From Thuidium tamariscinum (lineage: Eukaryota > Streptophyta > Bryopsida > Hypnales > Thuidiaceae), in the NCBI GenBank assembly GCA_947034885.2, contig OX344749.2:51117682-51181681 (forward strand): DNA of 64,000 bases. Reading direction: 5' to 3'. The notes beneath the pieces are model-generated. The model was not told where the DNA came from. It saw nothing but the letters and a program-made list of their open reading frames with translations, and ran no database searches. Numbering within the stretch: the stretch's first letter is position 1; each line of letters starts with the position of its first letter. Positions 49,096 to 60,102 of this stretch are shown in pieces. The translations under genes and the position numbers were made by a program.

Positions 49096-49307
49096 CACTA
49101 CAAGAGAACGGGGTAACTATGTGTTTTAAGTATAGTCCTACTAGTGATGATTTGAAAGGAGTGTTTACAATAGAATTTTGGTGAAAATACATAATTTTTT
49201 AAGTAAGATTTTGCTCCAAAGTCTAAACACCTCTTTCAAAGTTTAAATCATTACTTATAGGACTATATAACTAGAATTATACTTAAAACACCCTTTTTTT
49301 TGCAGTG
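49096..49307. mobile_element. CACTA-type MITE
   Basis: CACTACAAGAGAACGGGG start and CTTTTTTTTGCAGTG end. Sub-terminal words GTGTTTTAAGTATAGT and ATTATACTTAAAACAC are inverted repeats. No clear target duplication. Confidence 0.6.
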
Positions 49308-50150
49308 TGTCTGAAATCGCAGTCATTACTTTGCGTACTTGTCCAAAACCAATATGTATCTGTGTCGAAGAAACAATTGTAGAACATCTATGGGAAAGAA
49401 TCAATTTGAGCCTTCATAACTTTTGTATAGGGTAATTCTTGAGGAGGAGGAGATTGTGGGGAAAAAATGTGTTGACAAGAAGCGTGGAGGCCAACAAGGA
49501 GGCACATTTTTTTCCTCAATATTCAACAACAAAGACATTCATTGTCTAAAATAAACTACTGCTACAAAATCAATAGAACAAATGAACATTTGGCATGAAA
49601 GTTGGATGTTGGATGAAAAGGTTGTAATGCCTAAATGTGCAAGCAAAAACATGTAATCAGGCATAACAACCTAAATGCACAACAAAACATGCTCGGAAAT
49701 TCAATGGAAGATTTTCTAGAAGTGGTTTACACATCCAATATCCTAATGTCATAATCTTTGGTGCATTGATCCTCCTTTCACTTGCCTACAAAAACAAATA
49801 TGAAAGATAGATATCCCACTAAGTTACACAAATTTCTCTAAAAAATTTGACAACACTTGGCTTCACACCCCATTATTTGGTACCCGCCAAGGCAAGGTAG
49901 TTACTTGGAACTTGAAAAAATCCACATCCCAGACCTTCATGTAAATTAGAAGCTTAGCTTTAATTCTTTGGTATTGTTCTCTACATTCATTTCAAGGGTT
50001 TGTCCTCGGCTTCCATTGTTTGTTCTTGGTTCACTTTTGGAATAAACTCCAAGTTTTTTTAAAAAACACCAAAAGAACACATGAAATTGTGATCAGTCTA
50101 ATAAGAGCCAAAATTGCATTTGGGGAGGGGGGGGCACCCACCTTTTGCTA
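49308..50150. other. Spacer, no gene seen
   Basis: No gene, array or inverted repeat recognised. Confidence 0.5.
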
Positions 50151-50447
50151 TAAGGTAGGGGGCTGTAAAAGCAACCCTTTACTAGCTGATTTGCATTTGG
50201 AGAAGCTAAACTCCTTAAAACAATTTTTAGTAAATTTTCATGGTAAGAAAAATGGAATTGGCATCTAACCCAAGTCATTTCATATTTTTTGGACCTTCAT
50301 GGAATTAGTTATGAAATTTTGAAGTTGAAAACACAGTGGTTTCTAAAAGCGACCCCCTCCTGAAATGTACACTTATAGTACATGTTAGAGGCAAAATCTA
50401 CCAGATCGCTTTTAGATACAAGGTTACAATTCCAACCCCCTACCTTA
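50151..50447. mobile_element. MITE, TAAGGTAG family
   Basis: TAAGGTAGGGGGCTG start, AACCCCCTACCTTA end. The interior has GGCATCTAACCCAAGTCATT and ATGGAATTAGTTATGAAATT, shared with the copy at 57724. Confidence 0.7.
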
Positions 50448-50506
50448 ATGCATAGCAAGGTCAAGAGGGAAATGGGATGCATTCATTTGGCTGATGATGG
50501 TGTAAG

Positions 50507-50728
50507 TTAACCCTTGAAGAATGGATTGGTGGCCGTGGAAATCATGTATTTTGAAACAGTGTGACATCATCTAATTTGCAAAAGTCAAATGTACGCATTG
50601 GAAGTCAAAGTCCTGTAGAAGATCTTCCCTTTCCACCCCTAATACCTAGGATGAAAAGTTGCAATTATGTTCTAGGAGGAAAGATTCTTTGTCATTCAGA
50701 AGACGCCACAGCAGCGTTCAAGGGTTAA
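50507..50728 (+). mobile_element. TTAA-flanked short element (CCCTTGAA family)
   Basis: Starts TTAACCCTTGAAGA and ends GCGTTCAAGGGTTAA. 222 bp with TTAA on both sides. The body has GTGGAAATCATG, TGTGACATCATCTAA, GCATTGGAAGTCAAAGTCCT, GAAGATCTTCCCTTTCCACC and AAGATTCTTTGTCATTCAG, which define the family. Confidence 0.75.
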
Positions 50729-51084
50729 TATATCAGTTTGTATGCAGAGAAATGAGAGGGAGTTTGTGTACCTTCCTGCTCAAGTTGCATTCTGCCATCA
50801 AATGGATTTGGTAGTTGAATGACCAAAAACTTGTGAACAAAGAAAAAGTTAAGTATCATAGTCCATCATGCAGGAACTGAACTTGAAGGTTTTTTACAGT
50901 TCTTGCTAAATTATAGCAGTTTCTTTTAACATTCTTGATCATGAATGAAGCTGGGGGCGCACGATAAGATATGTCCCTTCTCAAGTGGGAAGTTACTTAC
51001 TTTAGAATATACTGTGGAGGCTGAGGCATCAATATTAATTCAAAAGTTTTATGAAGGAATAGTTCACAGTAAAACATACCATTG

Positions 51085-51312
51085 TTAACCCTTGAATGAT
51101 GGTCTAACTTAATGATCGTGGAAATCATGCATTTTGATAGTATGTGACATCATGTACTTTGAATAAGTCAAATATACTCATTGAAAGTTAAAGTATTGTA
51201 GAACATCTTCCCTTTTCACCCCTAATATCGAGGGTGAATAGTTGCACTTTTGTCTCACAAGGAAATTTTTTTTGTCATTCACACAACTCAAAATATCCGC
51301 CTTGGTGTTTAA
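51085..51312 (+). mobile_element. TTAA-flanked short element (CCCTTGAA family)
   Basis: TTAACCCTTGAATGATGG start. The right end is decayed (CCTTGGTGTTTAA) but still has TTAA. The body matches 50507-50728 throughout; the two copies sit 356 bp apart in the same orientation. Confidence 0.7.
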
Positions 51313-52676
51313 TAGGTAACCTTCGTTAGGAGGCCTCTTTTGCTCCCCCCCAAATGCATGAGCCCTAGCATTAGGTCATAAGATATTGAAAGCCTTTTTT
51401 GAATGTTTAGCAATAGACTTTGAGTTCTTTTAGGATGACAACTGGGCCAGCTCAACCTATCCAAATGACAACCAATGAGATGCAATGGAAGTTATACTCA
51501 TAGAACCAATTGCTTGGGTGCTTGGAATTATAACTTAGTGTCATCCTAGACATGGGGGGTTGATTATCCTTCCTTTGACAAGGAATGGGAGCCCCTAGTT
51601 GACAATGTTATGAAAGAAGTTGAATCATGTTTGAGGCCTAAAGATCCAACTCTTGACATTAGTTCAAAATTGAGGGCATTCTTATAAGTAGGCAAATGAC
51701 AAAGTTTTTCTTTAAATGGGGAAAACAATTCTATAGTGTACTCTACATGTACACAAGTGAAAAAGGGAGAGCATCACTACTATATGAACAAAGTACAACA
51801 TATGCAATTTATACCTCTACCAAAGACTCTAGATAGCACAAAAGTGGTTGACAATTTACGAAACAACCAAAATTTTGGAACTCTTGTTGGATAAAGAGTA
51901 AGTCTTTGTCCATTTTCTTTGTTGTGGAACATGCATGAGTTTGACAACATCTCTTGCAACCTTCTAAATGTCCCAACCTCTCTAGTTTTGGGATGATAAG
52001 TAATAAATTTTAGCATGTCTCAATCTCTATCATCACTTTGGCCTACCAAATTAGCCATGTTTGAAGGCCGGTCACCTTCATCTTAGAGGTGCATACATTG
52101 CCCATACTTTTTTTATTTAAAAATAAGTAAATAAAAATTAAAGTAGTCTAGAAAAAATCATGAGGATTGTTGCAAAACACAACAAATAGTATAGGTGTTT
52201 CTTGCAATCACCTTTATATTATATACTAAGTCCTTTTTTGATTGTAAAAGAAATCCAACAAACGTTAAGACAGGAGCCACATTCATATATTTATTTGAAT
52301 GATATTGAATTTGGTTACATAGTAGCAAAGATAAGAGCTCACTAAAGAATTTATAGAGAAGAATGTCCAATTGTTGTGTCTTTGATGGTTTCAATTATTT
52401 AGATTTATTTGGAATTTTTTTTAATTACTAACAAATCCAAATATACATACATACACATACATTATAGGTGATCTAAAGATATAGCTCTCAATTCTAGATG
52501 ACTTGGAACTATTCTTGACCTTGCGAGTAATAATGCAACTCTATCATTTCCTTATGTTGTTGCCGTAATAATTTAAAAAATGGCATTGAAGATTGTAGAA
52601 AAATCAATGAAGCCTTGTGATGCTTGATTCATTCAATTGTTCACTTTTCATTTCCTAACCCAATTTCTATAACTTT
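51313..52676. other. AT-rich spacer, no gene seen
   Basis: No recognisable gene. ORFs at 51780-52016 and 52158-52394 lack any motif. Confidence 0.5.
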
Positions 52677-52965
52677 CACTACAAAAAACAAGTGTTCACA
52701 ATGACTTGTCCACAATGACTGCAACTTAAGAACTATCATAAAATGACTATTTTGCAGTCATTGTTGATAAGAAATGACTACTACCAAGGTTTTTCTTTGG
52801 CACTATAGTAATATAGGATGCAAAAAATAGAATAAGGTCCTTTCAAATTTAAACCATTGTAATTGAGCTACAACATTGGAATTTGGTTCTAAGAAGCCAG
52901 AAAAGAAACCCAAACTACTACAATCATTATGGACAAGTAATTTATATACTCATTTTTTTGAAGTG
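52677..52965. mobile_element. CACTA-type MITE
   Basis: CACTACAAAAAACAAG start, CATTTTTTTGAAGTG end, flanked by TTT on both sides (possible 3 bp target duplication). Interior repeats of AATGACT and AGTCATT match the element at 59141. Confidence 0.65.
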
Positions 52966-54257
52966 TTTTCACTTCCATTCAACATTATGAATGCATGTAT
53001 TTGAAGCTAAATGTAGTTTTCAATATACAAGAATGCAAAAGAATGAATTGGCTAGAGCAATGGGCTTGCAATTGGTCTAGTGATGGTTACTTTTCAATTG
53101 TTCTAAGCTCACTGGGATTTCTAACCATTCAGAAGGATTCCCAAGTCAATATGTGGCTTATGAATGGTCAAATTTTTTTGTTCATAGTAATGTTTGGATA
53201 AATTCCACCTAATATTTGATTAGCTTTGTGAGTGACATATATACAATACATCAATATTTTGAAGCAAAGTTGATTATTTTCTAATAGTGCATATAAAAAA
53301 GGTAGCTTACTCCTCAACATTGTCAAAATGTTGGTCATTGGTTTCAAATGTTCACCTATTAAAATTATTTATTAATCTCATCAAAAAAAGTTAATCTCTA
53401 ATTTTCTAATCGTTGAAATGTCAATGTTTAACAATTATAGAATACTTTTCTTCTTTCTTTTTTTATTGAAGAAAGTCTTTTGCTTTATTGTATAGTGGTG
53501 TGGTGCATTTTAAAATTCTTAGTTTTCTATTCTTCTATACTTATTTTTTACTTTTAAAATGAAGTTTCAAAGTATTAGTTTAAGCAAAAATAATTACAAA
53601 GTTTATTAAACTTCTTATTAACTCTAGTTTCTATTTTTCTTCAAAGCTTCAAAACTATCTTCAAATTGAGTACTTTCAATTGTACTTTGAAATTGAAAGC
53701 ATATATTTAAGTTTTTATGGTTTGAAAGCAAGTTGTTCAAATTTAAATTTTTTATATATGGTGAGAATCTTGTATTTCGCCCTTATGTATTGCATTCAAA
53801 ATTAGTTATCTTTTAATTTTATTAAAATCTAACAATAACTTCAAACATCAATAGAATTCATTATTGAAGATTACAAACATCAATAGAACTCTATTCTTTA
53901 GACTTTAATGACTATACTCGGGACTATAAAAAATAATTTGGGCTTCATGTTATTGAGTAACTATGAATAATAATGTATATATTATTGTTCCTATTGAATT
54001 TTTTGAAATCAATGCACATAATGTTCTTCATTCAATGTCAATGTAACATTTGGTTCAAAGGTTTTGCCCATTTAGAGTATACTTTCTACAATATGGTTAT
54101 TTTGAAATCATGATTCCTTTGTCTTTATAAAGGGTTAAATTAGCTCCTTTAAAGTCCATAAGTTCTATTGTATAACCCATCTTGCAAATACCTCTACATA
54201 TTGGCCTATTTCAAATTCTATTTCAACTCTTTCTAATATCTCCACATTACAAATATA
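52966..54257. other. AT-rich spacer, no gene seen
   Basis: Nothing recognised beyond low-complexity DNA. Confidence 0.5.
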
Positions 54258-54475
54258 CACTATAAGAAACTTGCATTTTACACATTGAGCCCAAATTTTC
54301 TTAAATGGATTCTAGGTGATGTCAATGTTTACAACCTAATGTTTTTATGTCAACATTGATGTTACGTTGGATGTTCTTGATGATATAAAAACATTAGGTT
54401 GTAAACTTTGACATTACCTAAAATTTGTTTAAAAAAGTTTGGACTCATTATGTAAAACCCATGTTTCTTACTTAT
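54258..54475. mobile_element. CACTA-like inverted-repeat element
   Basis: CACTATAAGAAACTTGC start. ACAACCTAATGTTTTTAT pairs with ATAAAAACATTAGGTTGT. The right end (ATGTTTCTTACTTAT) is a decayed complement of the start. Confidence 0.55.
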
Positions 54476-54730
54476 ATAAGACTTCTACAAATCCAAATTG
54501 GCTTCTATTCAAAATTTGATATTCTACCTTTCAACACCAACTAGGCCATTTTTCGTCCAATAGATGACAAAGAATCCTTCTAATAGGATAGAAGTCCAAC
54601 TACTCATTCTCAAAATTTTGTTGTAAAAAAGGAAGGTCTTTTGTTAATAGTAAGGTACGTGAATTCAATACCAACCATTGATCTAGTATCACTCAAATGT
54701 TAGATCCTTATTGATTTTAGAAAGAAAATC

Positions 54731-54959
54731 CACTAGAAGAAAATTGTGTTGGAACCCTCCAAATTACGTTGGGTCGGTGCTGTTGAGTTTCCAGTTTCAA
54801 ACACAAAATTCTGCGTTGTTCTAGCGTTCCAAATTTTGCATTGTTCAGGCAAACACAAAATTTTACGTTAGAACACCAAAATTTTGTGTTTGAAACTAGA
54901 AACTCAACAGTACCGACCCAACGTGATTTAGGGGGTTCCAACATGGTTTTCTTCTAGTG
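54731..54959. mobile_element. CACTA-type MITE, long hairpin
   Basis: CACTAGAAGAAAA at the start and TTTTCTTCTAGTG at the end, same termini as 11545-11643. ATC on each side is a 3 bp target duplication. The arms pair imperfectly over about 110 bp (GTTGGGTCGGTGCTGTTGAG against CTCAACAGTACCGACCCAAC). Confidence 0.8.
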
Positions 54960-55204
54960 ATCTAAGGCAATAGTAAATACCATAACTTCACAATAAGTGA
55001 AGTTAAGGCATGTTTTATAGTTGAAGATTCTCATTGTAGAATCAATGATGGCCTTCCATTTGGTATTAGGTCAACGGTGGGTATTGGATTTGCCTACCTT
55101 AGTTTGACTTCCAATGAGTACTTGCACAATTTTTTAAACCAATGATTTGCATGGTAACCAGAGGAATGAATCCATCCTACAATCACCAGCCTGTCCTTTA
55201 ATGG

Positions 55205-55430
55205 TTAACCCTTGAAGGACGGACCGGTGGCAGCGGAAATCATGCATTTTGATATTGTGTGACATCACCTACTTTGAAAAAGCCAAATATATGCATTGGA
55301 AGTCAAAGTACTGTAGAAGATCTTCCCTTTCCACCCCAATACCAAGGACGAAAATTTGCATTTCTATCCTGGAAGGAAAGATTCTTTGTCATTCAGTGGA
55401 TGCCAAACCTCCGCAGCGTTCAAGGGTTAA
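55205..55430 (+). mobile_element. TTAA-flanked short element, best-preserved copy (CCCTTGAA family)
   Basis: TTAACCCTTGAAGGACGG start and GCGTTCAAGGGTTAA end. 226 bp with TTAA on both sides. The interior matches 50507 and 51085. The only ORFs are chance frames across it. Confidence 0.75.
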
Positions 55431-56124
55431 GCAAGAAAACACCCGAGTATGCCCAAACAACTTTCAAACTTATCAAAGAGCATATACTTGTTACAATTCA
55501 CAGGATTTGCCAAATATATAATAATGATGATGATGTGACACATAGTACTGTGCTGCACATTAGTCATCATGCAAAACCAAAATTCTACAGAGAATATGCA
55601 ATACAGAATATGAAGAATAAATATGTTTAGAAGCCCAATGACAAAGAATCTCTTCGATTAGGCAGAACTCATAAGTTGACCTTGGAACTAATTTGAAAAT
55701 TGATGATACAACTCACTGACCTCCACAGTGAGCTAAGTACGAAACATCCAACACGAGTACTGCACTAAGTTACTGCTTTGCCCCCAAACACTCTCTCCTG
55801 TTCTCTATTGAATCAAGACACCAAAACTTCCCAAGCTCCAGCAAAAATACGAAACCATAATCAATGAAGGGAAGGCGGTTGTATCGCCGCATATTTCAGA
55901 TTTCATGCAGATCCCGATATAGTTTCCGTGAAATCAAGCTTAAAATCTGACAACCTCACGGTAGAAAATTCTAGCATTTTACAAGCGAATCCTGATTACG
56001 GACACACTGCAACAGCACTCTACACATTCCCAATTAAGAAAAGTTCTCTCGCACGCGCATCCCTCTGAAGCTGTGCACGTGAAAGATCACCCTCCATAGC
56101 CGTCTCCTAGCCTGGAATCGATGA
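55431..56124. other. Mixed-composition spacer, no gene seen
   Basis: Less AT-rich than its left flank. It may include the 3' untranslated part of a minus-strand transcript covering 56125-57000, but nothing proves it. Confidence 0.35.
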
Positions 56125-56313
56125 TCAACCATCAAGCAGGCGCTGCATCTTGCCGTGAGCCTGGTGTCGCCATGGAGCCTTGCCCAATTTCTCATATTGG
56201 CTTCTCTCCTTCCATCGGACCACCGCCTTCCACAGCACAGGAAGCAAGCCAGTGTAATTCTCCACCAGCTTGTCACCCAAGCTGCTGCTGCCACCCACAG
56301 AAGACTGCATCAT
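56125..56313 (-). CDS. Possible 62 aa protein, function unknown
   Basis: Minus-strand frame starting MMQSSVGGSSSLGDKLVENY and continuing TGLLPVLWKAVVRWKERSQ, ending KMQRLLDG. Composition looks protein-like and the region is GC-richer than average. I recognise no family. Overlapping ORFs on both strands (56121-56519 plus, 56034-56294 minus) weaken the call. It could be a terminal exon of a gene starting near 57000. Confidence 0.25.
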   Translation of the reverse strand: MMQSSVGGSSSLGDKLVENYTGLLPVLWKAVVRWKERSQYEKLGKAPWRHQAHGKMQRLLDG

Positions 56314-56357
56314 ATTCCGCCTCAAATCCCTCCTCAAATAAATCCCGCCTCAAGTCT

Positions 56358-56699
56358 GTAGCCCCAATTGCCGGCACCGAAGATCGAAACGGGTTCCGAA
56401 ATTCGTGCGCAGGCAGTTGCTATCCCGCCTCCATCAAATCGATTCCTTCTCAAGTAGCCCCAATTGTCGGCACCGAAGATCGAAACGGGTTCCAAAACTT
56501 GTGCACAGGCAGTTGTTAATCCGCCTCGATCAAATCGATCCCTCCTCAAGTAGCCCCAATTGTCGGCACCGAAGTTCGAAACGGGTTCCAAAACTTGTGC
56601 ACAGGCAGTTGTTAATCCGCCTCGATCAAATTCCTTAAGTAGCCTCAATTGTTGGCACCTACGAACTCGTTCAGAAACTTGTGCACAGGCAGATGCAAG
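56358..56699 (-). repeat. Tandem repeat, 96 bp units (3.6 copies)
   Basis: Units start at 56358, 56454, 56550 and 56639. Core words are GTAGCCCCAATTGTCGGCAC, GATCGAAACGGGTTCC and TTGTGCACAGGCAGTTG. Period 96 equals 32 codons, and the minus strand stays open through the array (56334-56648) with the repeated peptide EPVSIFGADNWGYLRR. The last unit is 7 bp shorter and partial. No ATG starts that frame. Confidence 0.85.
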
Positions 56700-57723
56700 T
56701 TTTAGCTAGCTATGGCAATCCAATGCCAAGAGTGTCTCAAGTACGTGATTCATAAGGTGCGAATGGACTGTCTTTGGGGTGGCGTAGAATTGAAGGATCG
56801 AGCTGCTTGAGTGGATTGAAAAGGGATTGATGTTGCTGGTGTACGTGAGCAAAAGGGATTTCCATCGCTGTCAGAGTGACTGAATTGTGGAGCGAGTGAA
56901 AGGAAACTTTTCTTTGGGTTGATCTGGGAAAGGAGAAGAAAGGGCGAAAGAGATTCAAGCAACATGGGCGTCCTTCCTCTCCGAACATGCCATTCCTTCT
57001 TTAGGGTTTAGGCACCCTTTATCCAGCCAGCCAAGATCTTGGGACCTTGGACAGGAGAGAATTTGAAAGCCATTTCAATTCTTCACAATCAGGATCCATC
57101 CTTACGAATGATTCGAACAAATTAAACGTTCAGCTAAATTCTGTTAACTCGCTTGTTCTCTGGCCATCAGAGCAAAGAGTCGATAAGGTACTGAGAGTGG
57201 GTTGATTGGTAGAAGCAATGAAACTCAAAATTATTGAAAGCTCATAGAAAGTCATGTTACAATCATGTGATGTTCATTCCAATTTGCAAAGAAAGTGGGT
57301 GCAAATTTGCAACAGGTGAACACCAAAGAGTCATGTTATGTCAAGTTTTGATTGCAAGGAATATGATAATTGTTGAAAAAAGAATGTTATGACAGGAAAA
57401 AGCAGGTGGAGTGGGTGCATGTCTTTTTTAGTTTTAGATAACTGTCCCAGTTGGAGGGATGTCAACCAAAGCACAAAATGCCAACTGAAGTGCTCCAAAA
57501 GCATGGATAGCAAGCTACAGTATTTTAACATTTTGTCATGATTCTGCACTCAATGGGTATGACTTGGCAGGGGTCAGCATTCCTTGACTTTGACTATGTC
57601 CAGTACTTCCAAGGGTTCAGAAATATTGTTATCATCGGTGGTCCCCCTGAACATAAATTTTGACCAACCTTCAAAGCAGAAAGCGGCCGCCACTACTCCT
57701 TTGATCAAAATCCATGGCACATC
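56700..57723. other. Spacer with telo-box and possible minus-strand leader
   Basis: 57000-57013 reads TTTAGGGTTTAGGC; on the minus strand this is CCTAAACCCTAAA, a telo-box motif common in promoters and leaders of plant housekeeping genes. Short minus ORFs (56737-56988, 56750-56965) follow it, but none is recognisable. Confidence 0.35.
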
Positions 57724-58063
57724 TAAGGTAGGAGGTCTATAAATGGACCATCTAATGAATTTTGAGGCTTAGGAGAGAAACATCTTGATATATTTTTCAG
57801 TAAAATTTTCCTTGAAAGACAAGTGAAATCTCAAGGAAAACTGACATCTAACCCAAGTTGTTTCATTTGTTTTGGAGCTTTGTGGAATTAGTTATTAAAT
57901 TTTGAAGTTGGAATGGCATAGGAGGCTCTAAAATGGACCACCTCCTAAAATGTACGTTGTTTGTACATTGCTAAGGGCTATGAAAAAAAACATGTACAAA
58001 TAGTGCTCATTTAAAGAGGTGGTCCATTTTAAAACCTAAGTGCTTGTAGAACCTCCTACCTTA
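57724..58063. mobile_element. MITE, TAAGGTAG family, best-preserved ends
   Basis: TAAGGTAGGAGGT start and ACCTCCTACCTTA end, a perfect 13 bp inverted repeat. An inner hairpin pairs TAAAATGGACCACCTC with GAGGTGGTCCATTTTA. 340 bp, non-coding. Confidence 0.75.
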
Positions 58064-58269
58064 CTAAGCTAACTACACCTAAAATCACACTAAGAAGCAA
58101 TTCAATATGATTCCCATTATTATATTGAATTTTTTTTTGGGAGGTCTTCTTGGTAGTCTAAAGGAGGTTCTAGATTTCTTTAAGAATGCATTTTTGTGGA
58201 CATTGTAAGAATAATATTTGAATTTTCAAAGTGCTGAAAATAGGTGTTTCTAAAACTAACCAAAGTAAA

Positions 58270-58640
58270 TTGGCCATTTACCACACAAATCCAAATCCAA
58301 TACAACAAACCCTTCTAATTACCACACACTAACCATACAATTCAACTACTAATTCAATTATGATGGGAACAAAATTTTATATCACCACTTAATGACCATA
58401 CCTTATGTGGTGAAGGGATGCAAGGAAATTTTAAATAAATTTCAACTTCATCACATTTAAATTGCAATAAAATTTGTAGGAAGAGATCATTTTGTATTCT
58501 ATTATTCAAAGGTGAATCTTAACATGACATTTAATAATCATGCCAAATTTCAAAACATGCAAGTCTTTTTTTATGTAAAGAGGAATTTGAATTATATTTC
58601 TGAAGTCATTGGCAAGTTTATTCTAGACTCTCACGAATAG
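58270..58640 (+). repeat. Dispersed repeat shared with SPPL intron 13
   Basis: Aligns with 33300-33640 along its length (AAACCCTTCTAATTACCA, AATTGCAATAAAATTTG, TTAACATGACATTTAATAAT). Same orientation. Confidence 0.6.
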
Positions 58641-59140
58641 TTGGCATACATTTTAGGCAAGAATCTACAGTGGTTGAATTTTAAAAGCATTTGAAATTTA
58701 GATTCACTTACCTTAATAGCTTTGTAAGTATAAAATTTTACTATTATCGAAAATCTCAAACTCCTAAATGAAAGAATGTACGTAAGAATGTGGAAGTAGC
58801 AATAAAGTAATTGTATCTATAACTATCTTAATAAATAATTGAACATGGTCATCATTAAATGATTTTTTTAATATCATTGTTAGTCAAAGGGATTGTAGAT
58901 TCTATCAAATTGCATCACTTTGGGACATTGTATGAAATAAATTATAAAATTTTAAAGCCTTAAATAAGTGCATTGAAATTGATCCTAGGCTCTCTTGAAT
59001 TGATGTTGTAAATTTTTGGCAAGAATTTGTAAGGCTTGGGTTTAAAAACCTAAAATAATTAGGTACAACTACCTTAGTAGAAATCACAATTGGTTAGATT
59101 TCAATGAAGTTAAAGATTCTAAACTTCATTTGCATTCTTT

Positions 59141-59312
59141 CACTACAAGAAAATAGGGGCATAAATGATTTGTCTACAATGACTGCATCAATAACAATGA
59201 TTGCAAAATGACTACATAATGACTATTTTGTAGTCATTATTGTTGTCAGTGCAATTGTTGTCAGTGCAATCATTGTCAACAAGTCATTTATACCCCCATT
59301 TTTTTTGTAGTG
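59141..59312. mobile_element. CACTA-type MITE
   Basis: CACTACAAGAAAATAGGGGC start and CCCCATTTTTTTTGTAGTG end, flanked by TTT on both sides. TTGTCAGTGCAA is duplicated in tandem in the centre. Confidence 0.75.
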
Positions 59313-59639
59313 TTTTGACATTTCAAAAAGAAGATTGTGTAGCAAGTCTTTTGCATTCTCTATGTAATTTTATTATCTCCCGTTGTTTATTTTTGAATGG
59401 ATTGAGTATAAGCTAGTTCAATAAAATGCTAAATGGAAAACTTTGGAGAACCACATTAGTTTCATATTCATCCAAGGAGGTGAGTGATGAAGTATAGAGT
59501 TGTAATCCTTTAATGAAAAGTTGAATAAATACACCTTGCATAGTTCACATTAGTGTTTTTTGTGGCGATTTGTTGTCAAATTGCACCAAAAAAATTGGGC
59601 ATTGCACCAAGCCTATGGAAAATAAATAGTAAATTTTTT

Positions 59640-59775
59640 GATGAAATCATGGTATGTGATATGTGCTAATATGACATTTTCTATCCATGGATGAATGTTG
59701 AAATTTGGAGGACCACTATAACATTTCATATTGCCACTTTGGTACTTCATAAAAAATGAAAACAAACAAATATGG
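59640..59775 (+). repeat. Dispersed repeat (TATTTTCTATCC type)
   Basis: GATATGTGCTAATATGACAT, TTTTCTATCC and AATGTTGAAATTTGGAG, as at 48920. Confidence 0.5.
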
Positions 59776-59872
59776 TTCAGATAATAATATTGTTGGTCCT
59801 AAGATGATTTTGAATGAAAAGTTCACTTAGATTGCTCATATCTTCAAAGTTATAGGTAGTGAAGTCTATCCT

Positions 59873-60102
59873 TTAGTCCTTGAATGCCACCACAGACGTT
59901 TTGTGTCTTTTAAATGACAAAGAATCTTTCTTTGTAGGACAAAAATGCAACTTTTTATCCCAAGTATTAGAGTTGGATAGGGAAGATCTCCTACAATACT
60001 TTGACTTGCAATGAATATTTTTGGCTTATTCAAAGTAGATGATGTCACACGGTATCAAAATGCATAATTTCCATAGCCACCAGTTCGTCTTTTAAAGATT
60101 AG
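59873..60102 (-). mobile_element. TTAA-type short element, reverse copy with TTAG ends
   Basis: The reverse strand carries the family body: TGCATTTTGATACC, GTGTGACATCATCTACTTTG, GAAGATCTTCCC-like and AAAGATTCTTTGTCATTT. Both outer tetranucleotides read TTAG on the + strand rather than TTAA: either parallel decay or insertion at a variant target. Confidence 0.65.

Noticed and set aside
55249..55630. Plus-strand ORFs of 90 and 123 codons
   Set aside because: They run across the TTAA-flanked element at 55205-55430 and are chance frames of it.
59638..59775. Possible CRISPR or satellite signal from recurring AT-rich words
   Set aside because: Copies are scattered single dispersed repeats, not regularly spaced, and the genome is eukaryotic.
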